From Kudoa neothunni (lineage: Eukaryota > Cnidaria), in NCBI GenBank assembly GCA_964304625.1, contig OZ199840.1, positions 5,208,001-5,272,000 of the forward strand: a stretch of 64,000 nucleotides of DNA. Direction: 5' to 3'. A program made the position numbers and the translations under genes. A model generated the notes under the pieces. The model did no database searches and was not told the DNA's origin. It saw only the letters and a list, made by a program, of their open reading frames with translations. This document shows, piece by piece, positions 11,997 through 26,824 of the stretch. The first letter of the stretch is position 1; each line of letters starts with the position of its first letter.

Positions 11997-14553
11997 ATGG
12001 AGGATAAAAACAGAAAAATAAATAAAATAATGGACAATCATAACGAGCCCGAAGAATCCAAAACTCCCCCAAATAAGGTGTCCGTATTCCCAATGGGTGA
12101 CCGTAATGAGATTGTCAAAAAACAAATAAATATTAACAAAATGGGTGTTTCAGTTTCAATCGATGAGAAGCCATCAAACTCAATAGTTGACCTCAATTAC
12201 GATGGAGTGGATCTGGAGAACAAACCTTATACAAATCATGATGAATATGATCCTCGAGTGAATGCGAATGCCGAAGGAAACATCACCAATTTATCAAGTG
12301 AAAATAAATATATGAGTATAATAATAATAATAATAATTAATTTTGTGAATAATAAGACAAAAAAAACAAATAATAAGGAAATTATCGAAACAATAATTCC
12401 ACAAAACATTAAAGAACCCACCCGTGAGTATGATTACAATGGAAACTACGACAATTATGCTAATTACGTGAGTGGAAATAGTGAGGTTTCGTTTGAAAAA
12501 ACTGATAGCTACAACTTCCATCACTCTCAAACATACGACCACTGTGCTGTATGTGTGGTTAGAGTTTATTTGTTCGGAAATATTTGTTGTAGAATAATGC
12601 ACTCATATCGTGTAAAGTACCCATTAGAAAGTCCAAGTCATCTCAAAGTTTTACCTACCGAAATCGCCCTATTTCACAAAGCAGCGACTTAGGTTTTAAT
12701 GGAGATGATTTAAGTAGGGGTACATCATATTCTTCATCAATATCATTTGGTAATTGGACATTAGTAAACACATTAAATACAATTTTATTGTAGAGTATCT
12801 AAAAAGTGATTCTCCCTTTTCTATTGGGCCTGATGAACACGCATCTTTCAACTCCATAAAATACAGGAATCATATTAACTCAATGAAAGGTAGTTTATAT
12901 AAAAAAGGTAATAATGGATTTGATTGTTGGTAGACCATGACATTACCCTTGAGCAAATTAGCTCCACATTAAAATTACTCGCCGAATTATACGAGTTTAC
13001 AAGTGATAGCAAAAACGCGTCAACAGCCAGCACCTATTCTAGTTCTCTTTCTGTTAGCGAATATAATCGTAAGGCCATATGTTATCTTCGTTGATAAAAT
13101 TTTGAATAGCTAATAATGTATTTATGGGAGTTGATGCGTTAAAAGTTGAGAAATGTTGCAAATGTTGTTTAAAATGTGAATTATTACAATTATTAACTGA
13201 TGTTTAAGGTGGGAAAATATTGCCAATGTCTCGAAGGGGTCGTTTAGTGAGTTGGATAAAAAGAAAGGAATTAGGTAATGATTTCAGCCACGAGACCTAC
13301 AAAAACACCGCAGAGGTTGTTCGAGGCCGACGCCACCGTTCCAAATATATAAGAAGATTACCCAGTATTTGGTTTCCTGTGTACTGTGTGTTAACGAAGG
13401 TGATGACAGGAGAAGAACAGCTCGATAATGGAGAGGAGAAGTTACCAAAACCAACCATGCTGTCGACCTCCCAAGATAGCAATGATGGTATATGACTGGA
13501 TTTTTCGTGAATATTTTTATTAAATTCCGGTATATAGGTGCTGACAGTGATGGCTTGGATTACCATTGTGACGACGAGTCCAACAACTCCGAAGATCCGT
13601 TCTTTCTTCAAAACCCTCACAACAAAAAACGTGAAACTCCAGATCAAAGTATATATTTTTTATTTTTATAGATTTTTGTCTATTTTGATAATTATTTAAT
13701 AATTATTAAATTAAAAAAAATATAATGTATTATAATAATGAAAAAAATATATAGGTAACTCAAGCCTTCCGAGGAAACTGTTTCCGAATAGTTTTGATCG
13801 AATTCCATTACCCAGGATCACCTCCTATTACAGAAATGTGCCTCCTGATCATATTAGCAATAATAGCAATAGTAGCCATCCGGGGTAGTTAATTTTACCC
13901 ACTTATTATAAATATACATATATTTTTTATAATTTAATGTGATGTTTTAGACCAGATCGATTAGCGTCCATTCATCAACAACCCATCAATGCGGATGTTT
14001 CATCGACTCAAGGTTTTTTTACCGAGATTGGTGTTACATTCACGCACCCCATGCAACAACACTCCTACAAATCAAAACATGTGTAATTGGTTGACTTATT
14101 ATAGAAAATAATTTGATTGAATTTTAGCGCCATTTCGAAACGACGTTGTCAGATTTCCACCTTATTTAGGTATGGATATGATGGAGTTTCTAAGAAATTC
14201 ATTTGGACAAATATCCCCGAAAAACAATTTCCCCCCAACGTTCATAACCTGCAACAATCCAAATCATTGCATGGATAGTTTCGGTGTTCATTTATCCGAG
14301 ATATTGTGCAATGACGGCACTTCTTATATCACCTACGTGCCGCAAACATCCATTATGATGTTGGATAATAACTTTTATCGAGTTTCCACCCAACTCTTTA
14401 TTTTCCATCAACACGCACCTCCTTTGAATCGGGTAGGTTATTATAGAAGAAGGGTCGTGCTAAATAATTAATATCTCTTTGGTATTATAGGTTGCACACG
14501 TTAGGAGGATGGATATTCATACCTTTTTAAATTTCATTAAACGAAGGCATTAA
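11997..14553 (+). CDS. Unrecognised 10-exon gene, disordered Ser/Asn-rich protein
   Basis: A model of ten exons closes in frame: 11997-12548, 12593-12749, 12794-12889, 12934-13068, 13209-13487, 13538-13648, 13755-13884, 13951-14012, 14128-14432, 14491-14553. It gives 629 aa. Introns are mostly 44-140 bp, GT-AG, with agreeing phases at every junction. The protein is hydrophilic: an N-terminal Asn/Asp/Lys/Glu-rich part, Ser-rich patches (SYSSSISF, STASTYSSSLSVSEYNR), a basic stretch (RGRRHRSKYIRR, exon 5) and an acidic stretch (exon 6). The last about 120 residues look more ordered and hold CNNPNHC, LDNNFYRVSTQLFIFHQH and VRRMDIHTFLNFIKRRH. A run of seven Ile at about residue 108, from an ATA/AAT repeat, is odd for such a protein; that stretch could be a mis-modelled intron. 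No family recognised. The composition suggests a regulatory or nuclear protein, which is inference only. Confidence 0.65.
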
Positions 14554-17500
14554 CCACTACTACTCAGACTCAGTTCATCGTTGATACTGGCTGCTGCCTT
14601 GTTGCTGGAATTCGATCCCATATAATTAAAAATTCAATTACAATTATAATGTGTGTTCTTTTGAATAACAATATTTCTCTTTGCATTAAATTTTTTTTAA
14701 ATGTAGTATTCTCTAAATTATCCCAGAAATGTCCTATTTTCCAATAATTTAATTATTATTCAATTTGATTGACTCAAATTATTGCTGCATGGCGTTGATT
14801 TAATTTATCTTATAACAGAAAAATTGTGTTGACAACAGAGTGAAAAACTGGGTTTATATTCAGAGTGCATCGATTACAGATTACAGCGGGGCGGACCGAA
14901 TTTGAGATCATCATAATAATCAATTTGTTGATAAGCTATGAATTATTTATATAAATAGGAATAATCGCACATTGCAACCTGATGAAGTGTGCTTAAAAAA
15001 TTGTGTCAAATAATTTAAATATTTCAAATATCGGATCTCTTTGATCTCAATATAATCTAGAACATTTAATTAATTTTACATATATTTTATGTAAAATTTG
15101 AGTTATTTTAAACGTTGCTTTTATATATTTTTGGAATAGGGGTGGTAAATGGAATAGCCCTTTCAAATCTATGTCCTTAGTTTTCAATCAATTTATTCCA
15201 TTTATATGAAAAAATTTCTTTAAAGTCCTATTTATTCTTCGAATACATCAAATGAGGTAATATCAATGATATTTATTCACTTATACTCATCACAAACTCC
15301 AATGATTATTATACTGCTTGATTGATGTATGGTACAAATTCCGAGCGTATACAATACATACAAGTACGTCAGACCGTTACATAGAAAAAACATCCCATCA
15401 TCACCCGGAAAACCTGTGCATATTGTCCAACTATATAGCGCTTCATCGAATTTCTTCAAATAAATTTTTTATACAAATAATTATTCTATATCAATTAGAG
15501 AAAACCTCGTTTTCCATGTAGTCGTCTGTTGAATATAGTTGTTCTTTCTCATTCTAAAATTGAAAAAGAAATGGTAGCATTCAATGAACTCTAGGAAACT
15601 TTAAGCTGGTTTACACATCCTAAATTATTTAAAAAATTTTACTCCTTTTTTTGGACAAGGATGAAAGAATTTCTCATGTATTTTCGAATTTTTATCTTAA
15701 TGAGCGATTAGTTGTTTTGTTAAACTTAATGTAGCACGCTTTCAATATAATATTTCTTTTCACATAATATTGATTTGAAAAAAAAATCAGAGCATGTCAT
15801 CTCACAATTACTTACTATTGACAATAACAGTTTTACTAAGATACAAAATACTCTTGGAAAATCATTTATTATCTACTATTATCAAATATAAGCGTAATAT
15901 TGATGGAAAAAAATTATATATTCAATAAAAGTTCAATTAATAAAACACTCCACTTCATGTAAAAAACTCAATGCTCCTAAAACATTGCCTCATTTTTTCC
16001 GCATACAATATGAAGCATTGAAAAATGGGGATCTCCGCTAATTACAACTAGAGAAGAAGCCAACGCGAGAGAATAAATAGAAAATTTCAGTTGTACATTA
16101 TCGTATCAATATATGAATTTTTACCGCGCGATACATAATACGATCCAAAATATTTTATTTCCTTGATTTGTATATCAAAAATGATGAATCAATATTAAAT
16201 ATTATCGCCAAGCTAGTTATTAATATGAATTGATTTTACAGATAAAATAATATTGGTCACCTCATAATTCATTCAAATAGCAACAAAAAATATCGCATAA
16301 AGAGAAGAGACAACGGGTTGTTGATTATAAAATGTTCAGCCTTTAAATCCAACAATTGACTTCTTTTAATAATCAAAAATAATTCATAAATTTGCAATAT
16401 TGACAGAAAAACATCGAAATAAAACAAACCACGTGTGCGATGACATCATGAGATGCTTTCATGGATTATTCAGTGGTTTAAGGGATTAAATGGCAAACAC
16501 GCACTCAAAACAAACTTAAATCAAAATATTTCTCTTGAAAGTCATATTTTTCTATCAGTGGTTTTTAGCGTTTCAACTTGAGGTAATGACAAATAAGTTA
16601 TGTTTAGATGGATAGCGATTATCGTTTATAACACAAGATTTAGTTATCCTCCGACTAAATTTGTTGTGTAATTTAGAAAATCGGAATGTTAATCCTCTAA
16701 TTCCGTTAGGCGTCGGTATGCGAGGCATTAACTTCGACAAAAGAACTTAAGGTTGGTTCACAAGATACATATCGATAATATTCTGTAATGATTGATACAT
16801 TACATTTTCTGCATAATTTTTTCAATCTATACAAAAAATACATTTTTTCCTTGTAATTCCACTAGTAATTTGTAATTTTGACATCGATGTTTGAAGTATG
16901 TAATCATCCGACTTTCATTAATTTAATGGGAAAGTTTTTTATATCTCCTATTCTAATGTATGATGAGTTTATTCTAGTAATTGGTTAAAGGAACAATGAT
17001 TTTAAAAAAAGATTAAGGGGATTACAGGGATTAATACATAAAGGACACATATTCAACAAATATTGGTCAAATAATTTAGCTGGTGGTGGGATTGAATATT
17101 TGAATTTTTTGCTACTAATGATATGGTGGGTAATCATTAGTACAATGCATATATATCGTGAGAGCTAATTACAATTGTCCCTAAATATTTATTGTTAAAA
17201 TATACATATTATGAAGCATTAATTTTTTAATATGTAAAGAAAACGAAAAAAGATATAATCCGGTGATAAATATCAGTGAGCAAAGTTTTTTGGAGAGGAA
17301 ACAAAATAGGATAGACGAATCCGATTTAAATTGGCGCCTTATGGAACTATCCCCTGCACCAAATTTAGAACTGAATACACTTTGAGATAGGTCACAAAAA
17401 TTATAATAAAGTATGTTTGGTAATGGCGATACGTGACCACACTTATTCTCATTATAAACAGGACATTTCAATTCAAACAGATTCGCCAAACATCAGAATA

Positions 17501-20500
17501 AAGAGGTTAATCAATCGTATAATATGGTGGAATAAACAGGACATTCACACACACAAAATTAAGCGGATTACACATTATCCAGAATGAAAAGTGAAAAGTG
17601 AAATAAATGGCTATTCAATGGGGAATCAGGTCAAAGAATGAAATAAGCAGGACACTTGATAAGTTAACAAAGAAACTACTTAAACACTATAAGATGTACC
17701 CCCAATTTGGTATTAATTGAAAAGGAGAAAACAAAAGAGATTTACCGGGATGTTGGTTGAAAATAAATAAAGAACAACTCACTTGTTAATGATTTTCATG
17801 GTAGCGGCTAAGGTCGACCTTTTCCGATTAACGTACTAACTGTAAATATTTCCCGAGTGAATGAATATTTGTGAATATTTCATCATTATTATGAATAATT
17901 TGTTATAACACAATAAATATTATTTGGCCGACTGTTCAATTTGACACCTAAGATCAAATGTTGTGGCTAATCTTTGGAAAACATACATTAGCTTTTAGGT
18001 TTCAACATAAAAATTATTTTATTAATAATTTTTAGATAAAAATTTTAATTTTGACTATTTTTCTTAATCGATAAAAAATAGTCGTATAATCCACAACATT
18101 ATACAGACAATCAATTTAATATAATTCAGTAATTTAATTTTTAAATCCTATTTAATAACGCTTATTTATTAATCATTCTCCATTGGTGGATCATATTTTC
18201 CGCCTTCTTATTGTCGTATACTTAAAGTAATTGTTATGGAATAATATATGAAATTATTATTTGTGTATATTTTATTTTTTAAATCAATCGTTATTTATTA
18301 GAAAAACTCATAGATAAACATTATTTCACACCAAGTGTAATTTTTATTATAATATGTAGTTATGTTTAGTCTAATTTTTGATTGATTCTGTACATATGAC
18401 AAATGGAGTGTATGCCGCCTCAAATATGGAATTAACGTCGTGCTCATGATAAACTGGGACTTCATTAATTTTTAACCGATCTTCATCCAATATATGCATC
18501 GGTATAATTCATGAATATTTCCTCCTGGAATAATATTTGACTATTTTTTAATTAAATGCAGTTTTTGTCAATACCGAGGGGATGCAAGGAGGCACGTAGG
18601 TGAATGTAACGATAATCCACCTTAATATTTGATTCACGCATTTTCCTTAAGTATTCAATGTGTGTGAGCTAGAAAATAAACAGAATTTGCTCGTGTTCTA
18701 AAATTTTATTCTCAATTATCCACAGATGACCAATAGTACAGAATATAAAACTACAAAATATAAAATATTACCCAGGTTAATGCCTTATAAAAAATAGAAT
18801 TGTAGAGAGGATTATCATAAATGTGATTCGTGTGGGTTGAATCTATCGGCGCTTATTGTTATTAAACAAATCACTTACACAATCTCTAGATTCATGATGA
18901 AAATTTATGTTCAATTTTTATTTTTAGCATACTAGAAACGATATTCTACAAATTAGATACAATAAATATTTATTTATGCATTGATTAATTAATAATGGTA
19001 ATGTTTTAGTGTTAAGGATTGATCCAGTTCCGAAAATGGTTTTTTGTTTAAAATGTTGTTTATTTTCTAATCCCAATTTCTTTGACGTAATAGACTGAAA
19101 TTTTATATAAACCCCCCTAATCTCCAAATAATAAAACACATTATGTAAGAAGTATATATACAGGAAAAACTAAACTAATTCGGTTTGATAACTAACATTT
19201 TATAACGAAACTATAAATCCGGCCCACAAATCTTTTATATTTTTCCAAAGCAACTCATTGATACCAACCATACTGACTGACTGTACCATCATCATTATTG
19301 ACGATGTCCTATTTTTAGGCGAGATTTTGCACTTGATTTCGCCCCATGTCCCTTCAGTTGGTTGTTGTTGTCGTTTCCAATCATCGCCTTGTTGGCTTTA
19401 ATCAAATGAATGTTGGCACCCAACTAATTATTTAATTAAACCAAAATTCATTATGATGCACGATTAAACAAATATTTACAATTGCATTGTTTATGTTCAG
19501 AGCATTATTGGTGCTAACATCGATGACAACAGCATCATTATTTGGAAGAGTCAGGTTGATATGTTCACTTCATATCCTGGTACAAAAGTTTCTTTGTTTA
19601 TTATTTGATGTGGTGTTGAATGGATAATATGAAGGTATTTTTATATATTTGTTATGTAGCAGAAACAAAGTTAAATGGTGGGAGATTGGTGTTATTTTCA
19701 TCGATTATTGCTTAATTCGATTTGGTAACAATTACACAGACAACAAGACAATACCGATTCCGTTGTTAAACACGGCATCAATGATGTTTGATCTGTCTTG
19801 GTTGTCTTATAAGAACAATTAGTTGTATGAAGATGTATATGCATTAAGCTACTTGAGTTGTTTGTAGTACGGTGGTCGCTCTCGGTTACCTAAGTGTGCA
19901 CCATTAAGGTATCAATGTAGAGGAATAATGGCTTCATTTTAAAGTTATCTGATGTTATGGTGCTATATTCTTGATCTAATATTAATTTTCGATGTTCCAT
20001 AGATTTGAAACTATTCTAACAGAGAAATAGTCCTCCGCCAGCTTTGTAGACGACAGGATCTATACCCGGAATTTTTAAAATTTCATTTAGGATGAGAAAG
20101 TTATGTAACAGTTTCACATTGGTACTCATTATATGTTGAAAGGAGTCATCTAAAAAATATATTTGATATTTGTGGAACGCGAGTTTGTATAACATTACTT
20201 GTGTCGTTCTTTTTCTCCACTCCTTCCAATATGTGTAATGTCAACGTGATAAAATCAATTTTCTAGACAATACGAGAAACAATGCGGTGATTTTAATGCC
20301 AATGTTGACGTAAGGAATCAACTGTTTATCTCCGCAAATATGTTCGGATATGTTTGAGAGTTCCAATAATTGTTTTGAGCGTATGTGGCTCCGCCTTTTT
20401 TTAACACTGTTACTTTGCTCGACATTCTAACCATAAATACAACAGTGTTAGTAATCGTGCTAGAAAAGCTGTGACGTTTATAATTATAAAAGTATAAACT

Positions 20501-20725
20501 GTACTATATTACTATTACTAACTACTAACTCAACTCATTATTTCGATTTTCATATCGACCTCGCACGAAATTTCGGTTTATAGACCACTATCCCTCTATA
20601 TTATTATATAAAGTGATATCGAATGACACGCAATAACGCCGAAGTATAAGAAGTAATATCATGAGTTTTAAAATTTTTATTCCGAATATGTATACCTTAT
20701 TAATAACAAGAATAATTATGACATA
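14554..20725. other. Long spacer
   Basis: No gene supported. A minus-strand ORF at 17181-17489 lacks splice partners. Degenerate direct repeats of an ATAARCAGGACA motif lie near 17455, 17532 and 17643. Confidence 0.5.
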
Positions 20726-21717
20726 CATGGACTGATCATAAAGTATCGAGACTTTTTAAATAATAAAATATATACACAAATATAATGAATATTTTTTAAC
20801 CTCCCTTAAAATACTCTCCGCTCGCATCAATACATTTTTTCTAGTGTTGTTTCCACTGAAGGAAACATTCTTAAAAATCATTTTTCTCAGTGTCTTAAGC
20901 TACACCATCGCATTCTGTTTTATTTCCTCATTGTAGTGGAATCTCCCTCCTTTAAGTTGGAATTTAATTTTTGGGAACAGAAAGAAGTCGCATGAAGCAA
21001 GATCTTGAATTTTTAATGACTTGTGTGAGGGGGCATTATCGTGACGCACTATCCAACGTCCAAAGGAATGCTTGTGGGGTCGTTTACGACGAATAGCATC
21101 CCCTAAGTTCCGCAAAACTCTGAGGTAATACTCACTAGTAACTTTACAAGCTTCGGGTGCGTATTCATAATAAATTATCCTCTGGATATCAAAAAATACT
21201 GTGAGGAATATTTCGATTTTATTCCGAACTTGGCGAGCTTTCTTTGGTCTGGGCGACGATGGTGTTTTCCAAATAGAAGAATGAACTTGTTTCGGGATCA
21301 TCACAATTGCGATAAAATTCATAAAGTCATCGTCTGTTGACGAGCGTTGAAGTAGACTTTAAAGTTATTCCAATATCATTAGATATTTCCCTAATAGTAA
21401 GTCTACGTTCAGGTTCGATTATGTCACTCAAAGACTCTACTCCTAGTCATGGAATTGTCTAAAAATGCTTTTGGAATCATTTCATAAGTTTCCATACTAT
21501 TTATCCTTAATTTTAAGCAGAATTTAATATAAATTCTCTGCTATTGGTTTTCTGACATTCTCGTGAGCGACGCCTGCCATATTTTATTATTCATTTGTTA
21601 AACAATTTCCGCAAAAATATGCTAATACATATTTTTAATAACATTCTATTTATCTTAATTACATCTGTCATACGAGGAGATATTTAAAAATTCTCGATAC
21701 TTTTTGAACATCCCATG
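20726..21717 (-). mobile_element. Internally deleted mariner element
   Basis: Terminal inverted repeats of about 36 bp bound the element: left CATGGACTGATCATAAAGT.., right (reverse complement) CATGGGATGTTCAAAAAGT.., both continuing ATCGAG.. and both flanked by TA. At 992 bp it is shorter than a typical 1.3-kb mariner. On the minus strand 21322-20900 encodes the transposase core: SSPRPKKARQVRNK, FLTVFFDIQ (first Asp), EYYLRVLRNLGDAIRRKRP, RHDNAPSH (second Asp), then SCDFFLFPK (third Asp). Only 16 residues separate the second and third Asp, against 34 in mariners; the usual PPYSPDLAP stretch is largely lost. A helix-turn-helix fragment (LSDIIEPERRLTIREIS) lies upstream at about 21430-21360 in another frame. 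So it is dead. Confidence 0.9.
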
Positions 21718-24700
21718 TATATACAAATAATGACCCATTTGAGAAATATCAAAGTGCTACAAACTGAAAATGAACCAAATAAATATTCCAAAATAAAATA
21801 ATTTTGTTTGTGTTTATGTAATCTTTAAACAAAACCTTGTTATAATGAAAGCGCCCACTTATTATAATTTTTGGGGATATATTGGTCGGATTATATCGAT
21901 ATTACCAAGTGGACACCTCAAAGCACGTTGTTTTTGTAAACTGTGAGACACCTTATATTATTAATATGGAATGTTATCGAATGATATGCCACAATGTCAC
22001 AGTTCCACAAACAATAAGAAATGCTAATTGTGCGATATTATTATACATAAAAGTATAATTTTAATAATATTATTAATAAATATCTAAGACAAAATTATTA
22101 GCTACAACATACAAATGCTTATAATTATAAAAGAACAAATATGACTAATGGACAAAAATTACAACATTATTTTGTTAATTTTTCAGCATAATATTTTAAC
22201 ATTGACATTAAATTAAATGAGCATCACTCATTATAATTTTCTTGGGAAATGTAGGTCGGATGAAACATCAAAAATATTAACCGAAAATGAAATATTTTTC
22301 ATTACAGTTAATATTCTTACGAATAGAATTAAACAGCCTAGTATGTCTTAAATCAAGGGTTCATAAGATTTGATAACCGATTAAACAAGTATTGTCTTCT
22401 GGCAATAACCGTATATGCACATGCACAATTCGGCAGACCGGAAATAAAAAAATTTCGCTTTACTTGTGAGACCAATGTTCCATAACTAAACAATTTTATA
22501 TTTCTAAATAATGATAAGGTCACATATTAGAAAATTACCAAATTCTCCGTATTACAAAAGTAAATTGTTATTTTTAAGTCACCATAAACCCTCGTGGGAT
22601 CAACTGGGGTCATTTGAGACCCCAATTTCGGTAGATTGACTTTTTTCGCATATCGAATTAAGCGGGATGGCTTAAAGATTCTGTATTCCTTAATAATAGT
22701 CTGTTATTGATAATTATAATGTTATGAAGAAAATAGTGTACAGTAGCACAGGGTTATTGCGCTTTTTTAAAATTAATGTCTAAAATTCAAAATATACAAT
22801 GTAGCTATAGATATAAATCATGAGCTAAGTGTAAAATATATCGATAAATATAACTATAAAATTGGGAGATAATTTTTTGGTCGGGAAAAATAGGAGTGCA
22901 TGGTTATTGCGCGCACCAGAAATCTGTTGTTTGATTACATTGGCATGGTTAGTACGCAGTAGGAAAATAGGAAAAATTATGTCTTACTTTAAGAAAGCAT
23001 GTTGATTAATAAATAATTGGAAAAATTAGGAATTAAGAATGGCTCGAAAGTGAACATCATTAGGCGCTCCAGCCTTAAATCAGTCATCACGTTGAAAACA
23101 ATTGTGTCAATAGAATCAAAAATATTGGCAGACTTTATTTCAAGTGATTTAAGATTTTATCCCAAAACCCTTATAAAAAAATTCAAACCACTCCATATAA
23201 GAATGAAAGAATGGATCGAACATTCGAGGACGAGAAATAACAAATTTCTTGTTGAACAAATAATTCCACCTTAAATTACCTTATTTATTTTCAAAATACT
23301 CCGTGAACAATAAAAAAAATTATTACGAAAAATTTTTACATCTCTATTAGAGTTATAATTAGTACAAGGAGAGAATAAATAAAAAAAGCAGAAAAAGTGG
23401 TCGTGCATCCACTAAATTTTCTCCTATGTGCCCAGGCGCTAAAGCAGGATATTAACCCTTACGGGAACAACCGATTTGAAAAACCGTGTGTGCCCAAGAG
23501 AAATCTCGCGAGACCCCATTAAAAATAGAACTTAAACTTAGTTAAATTACATCAAACTCGTATACTAAAAAGCAAACATTTTTATTTATAAATATGAAAA
23601 AAGATTGGATTGCAAATTATAAGACCATATATATCTAAAAAATGCAGTAAACAATGTAATATATGTTTAATTATATATTACTAAATTCCTATATGCGTTG
23701 CTTCATTTATTTTGTATAGTTGACTCATGTTAAGAGTGTTTCTTTAAAAATTAATTGTTAAAAGATTTTTTTTTGGCAGATATCAAATGCAATGAAGGTT
23801 GAAGATTTATTGTATTGTCGATATAAAAATTCCATGATAAACTGATTATAACTTTCTTTATAATTCAAATAAATTAACCAAAAAAATATATAAACTACAA
23901 AAAGAAATATTTTAATATATTTTCTTTTAAAAGGTTCATAGTCGGTATACCAATTATGATAGAGAAGATAATTTATAACAAATGTAAAAGTTCATATGTG
24001 CACAATAAAGTATGTGTTCACTGGTTATTGGAAACGTAACGAAGATTTCACGCGTACCGATGATGTTGTATTAGGGATTTACACCAAAATTAGATGTTAC
24101 CATAATTAACTGAATATTTCCTTTCGGTATTCTTTTATTTTATTATGATCATTCGTGAAAGAATCGGCGACACTTAATTTCAATAAAATCAAAATAAAAT
24201 TTAAAATATCTTCCGGCTCTCTTTTTGAGCTAATTTCATTCAATAATGATAAAGTTTGTTATATTGTTCAATATGCATTGAATAGATTGTCTTGAAGAAT
24301 CTGTTAATAAAGTCGCTCAGCGTTGAATGCCTTTTGATAGTGCTTTTTAATTTTGAATTTATAACTTCCGGTCTATTATTTGAAGTGTTTCCATAAATAT
24401 TGTTTTCATTTATCAGAAAATTAATCCATTCCTTATAAAATTGTGGTCAGTGAACTTTAGAATACTTGGCCAGTTGTCCATTATTGAAGTCGATCAACTT
24501 AAAAAGATGATACGAATCAATTATAAAATAAAGTTAAATAAACTATGTTCTAAGTAATTTAAATATTTTACTTCTTATATCCTATAATATATTGTATTCG
24601 GCTAGAGCAGTGTTCTTCAGTTAGAGTTGGACCCACATCCCCTCTTCCTACAATAAAGCGCTTCCGTCTCAAGATTTCTCAATAATTACTCTCTATTGTG

Positions 24701-24973
24701 GTCGAATCTCCGACCTCTTCATAGACACCAATTGGCGTAGAGTATAATCCTTAAATCAAGAATAATACTTTAGTTGTTCTCAAAAAAATTTTTACATGGT
24801 CGCTTGTTACACATATCTATAGGAACTTCAAATTTATTACAATAGTAGGGTTTGACCTTTGGGTTGAGAATTTTTAAAATCGAATCAAGAAACATGCCAC
24901 TTTATTACTTAATAATTGCAATATCTTTACCTAATTATCTATTTCCAATATAATTCGATCAATATAAATCTTT

Positions 24974-25017
24974 CTAACTCAAAATCATAAATTATTATAT
25001 ATATATATATATATATT
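24974..25017. repeat. TA microsatellite
   Basis: A run of alternating T and A about 20 bp long within very AT-rich DNA. Confidence 0.8.
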
Positions 25018-26803
25018 TTATATTTAATTTAATAAATATTTATTTTTATTTTGCCTAATCCATATTTGTTGCCACTGATTTTAATGCATTATCATAAGTT
25101 TTGGATACTCATTAATCAAATTTTGACATCATTTAAAAAGCAACATATTACATTAATCGTCTCAATCGAAATAAATCAATAATTTTTGTTATTTTATAGC
25201 TCCTAAAATGCACAAATTATTTATAACAATCTCTAAAAATAGTAGGTGGCCTGATACATATTGGGATAAATCAAATTGAACAATTATTTCTATCAAATGT
25301 GAACTGAGTTCAAATCAATTTACATGCCTTCAGTCATTGATCCAATTTTACGCATTTAACAAAAATAGAATTGGAACGTTGTAATGTATAATAGATATAT
25401 ATATATAGTATTTTTTTGATATATTTATTAAAGTATTTAAATCTAAATAATGTACAAATGATTAATATTTTGACAATATTTCCCACGTGACTTGGTTTGA
25501 TTTTGCATTTATTCTAGTATATTTGTAGAGAAAGGGATTAATTTAATTTTCTGTTATAACAAAATAATTAACAAAAACATAATACAATAAAATACTTGTG
25601 CAGTATCACCAAAGAAATATCAAATCTGGTATTCTGACACTAAATATATACTCCAAATCCAGCCGTATTGACATCATAAGAATTGAAATTAAATTCTTAA
25701 AAATAACAGAGAAAGTAGCATTTACCTGTCATACTTTGTTATTTTATTAATGTGGATTAAATAATATATAAATTTTTAATAAAAATGATCGGTTGAAAAC
25801 ATAATCACGCTCACGACGATGGTAAAAATTTATTTGAAATTATTCCAACAAATTTTACCTGAATTAAAAAAATAAATTATTTGAATTGTAGGTAATGATG
25901 ATTTTGAAAAATTCTAGTAAATTAGATAGCAATGCAATTAATAAATGCACGCATCAGGAAATGTATTAAATCGAATGGTACCGATTTTACAAACTTTTCC
26001 CGTAAACCTAAACAGAATGCACAAAACCACTTTTTTTATCATATTATAGAATTCATACTAGATAGTAGATATTTTATGTTAAAATAATCATAATAAATAA
26101 TTGTATTAAAATTTTATTATAGTAAATTAAGTGTCTAAATTGCAAACAAAAATTCTTAATATTCAATCAAGAACAATAGGTTGGTTCTATTTTATCATTT
26201 AACTAACCTATAATATATGCTTGGGCGAATTTTTAGTTCAAAAACAATTTTGCTACCGAAATAAATTATCATAACACCTTATTAGCTTAATCCTACAATG
26301 GATAAACGGAGATTAATTTTAAATTCGGTCGTGGGGATTATTTATCCTTTTAACTTTTATTATGGTTAATCCTGTTCCACATATTTAAATTAATGTCTCT
26401 CCACTAGTATATGATGAATAAAACTCTATCATAAATATTTAATTAATATTTATAGCTGATTTAAGAAATAAATTTGAATTATTTTTTATCAACTCGAAAA
26501 GTTTTACTATGTAAAATTTTCCAAAAAATAATAATTTTTGTAATTTATAATGGAGAAAATACTTGAAAATAAGCCTTGAATTTTTAAAAATATTTATTCA
26601 TAATTTTAATCACGTTGCCAACATTCAATATACACATTCGTTATTAATTAAAATAATTAAAAGTATATTATGGTAATTGTTATCTTACTTAACCGGTTAA
26701 TGATTACTCGGAAAACATTCATTTGATAAGAATATTTTTCGAATCTGGTTTAAATATAAATATAGGAAAAAATAACTTTCACAATTGTCCACCAGCCAAT
26801 ATT

Positions 26804-26824
26804 TACACACACACACACACACAC
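26804..26824. repeat. CA microsatellite
   Basis: About ten CA units. Confidence 0.9.

Noticed and set aside
17181-17489. 102-codon minus-strand ORF starting MANLFELKCPVYNENKCG
   Set aside because: Looks slightly coding at its start but ends in hydrophobic low-complexity sequence; no flanking exons could be joined.
23017-23274. 85-codon plus-strand ORF
   Set aside because: No motif, no splice partners and no homology recalled. Its Lys/Ile/Ser-rich composition fits chance in AT-rich DNA.
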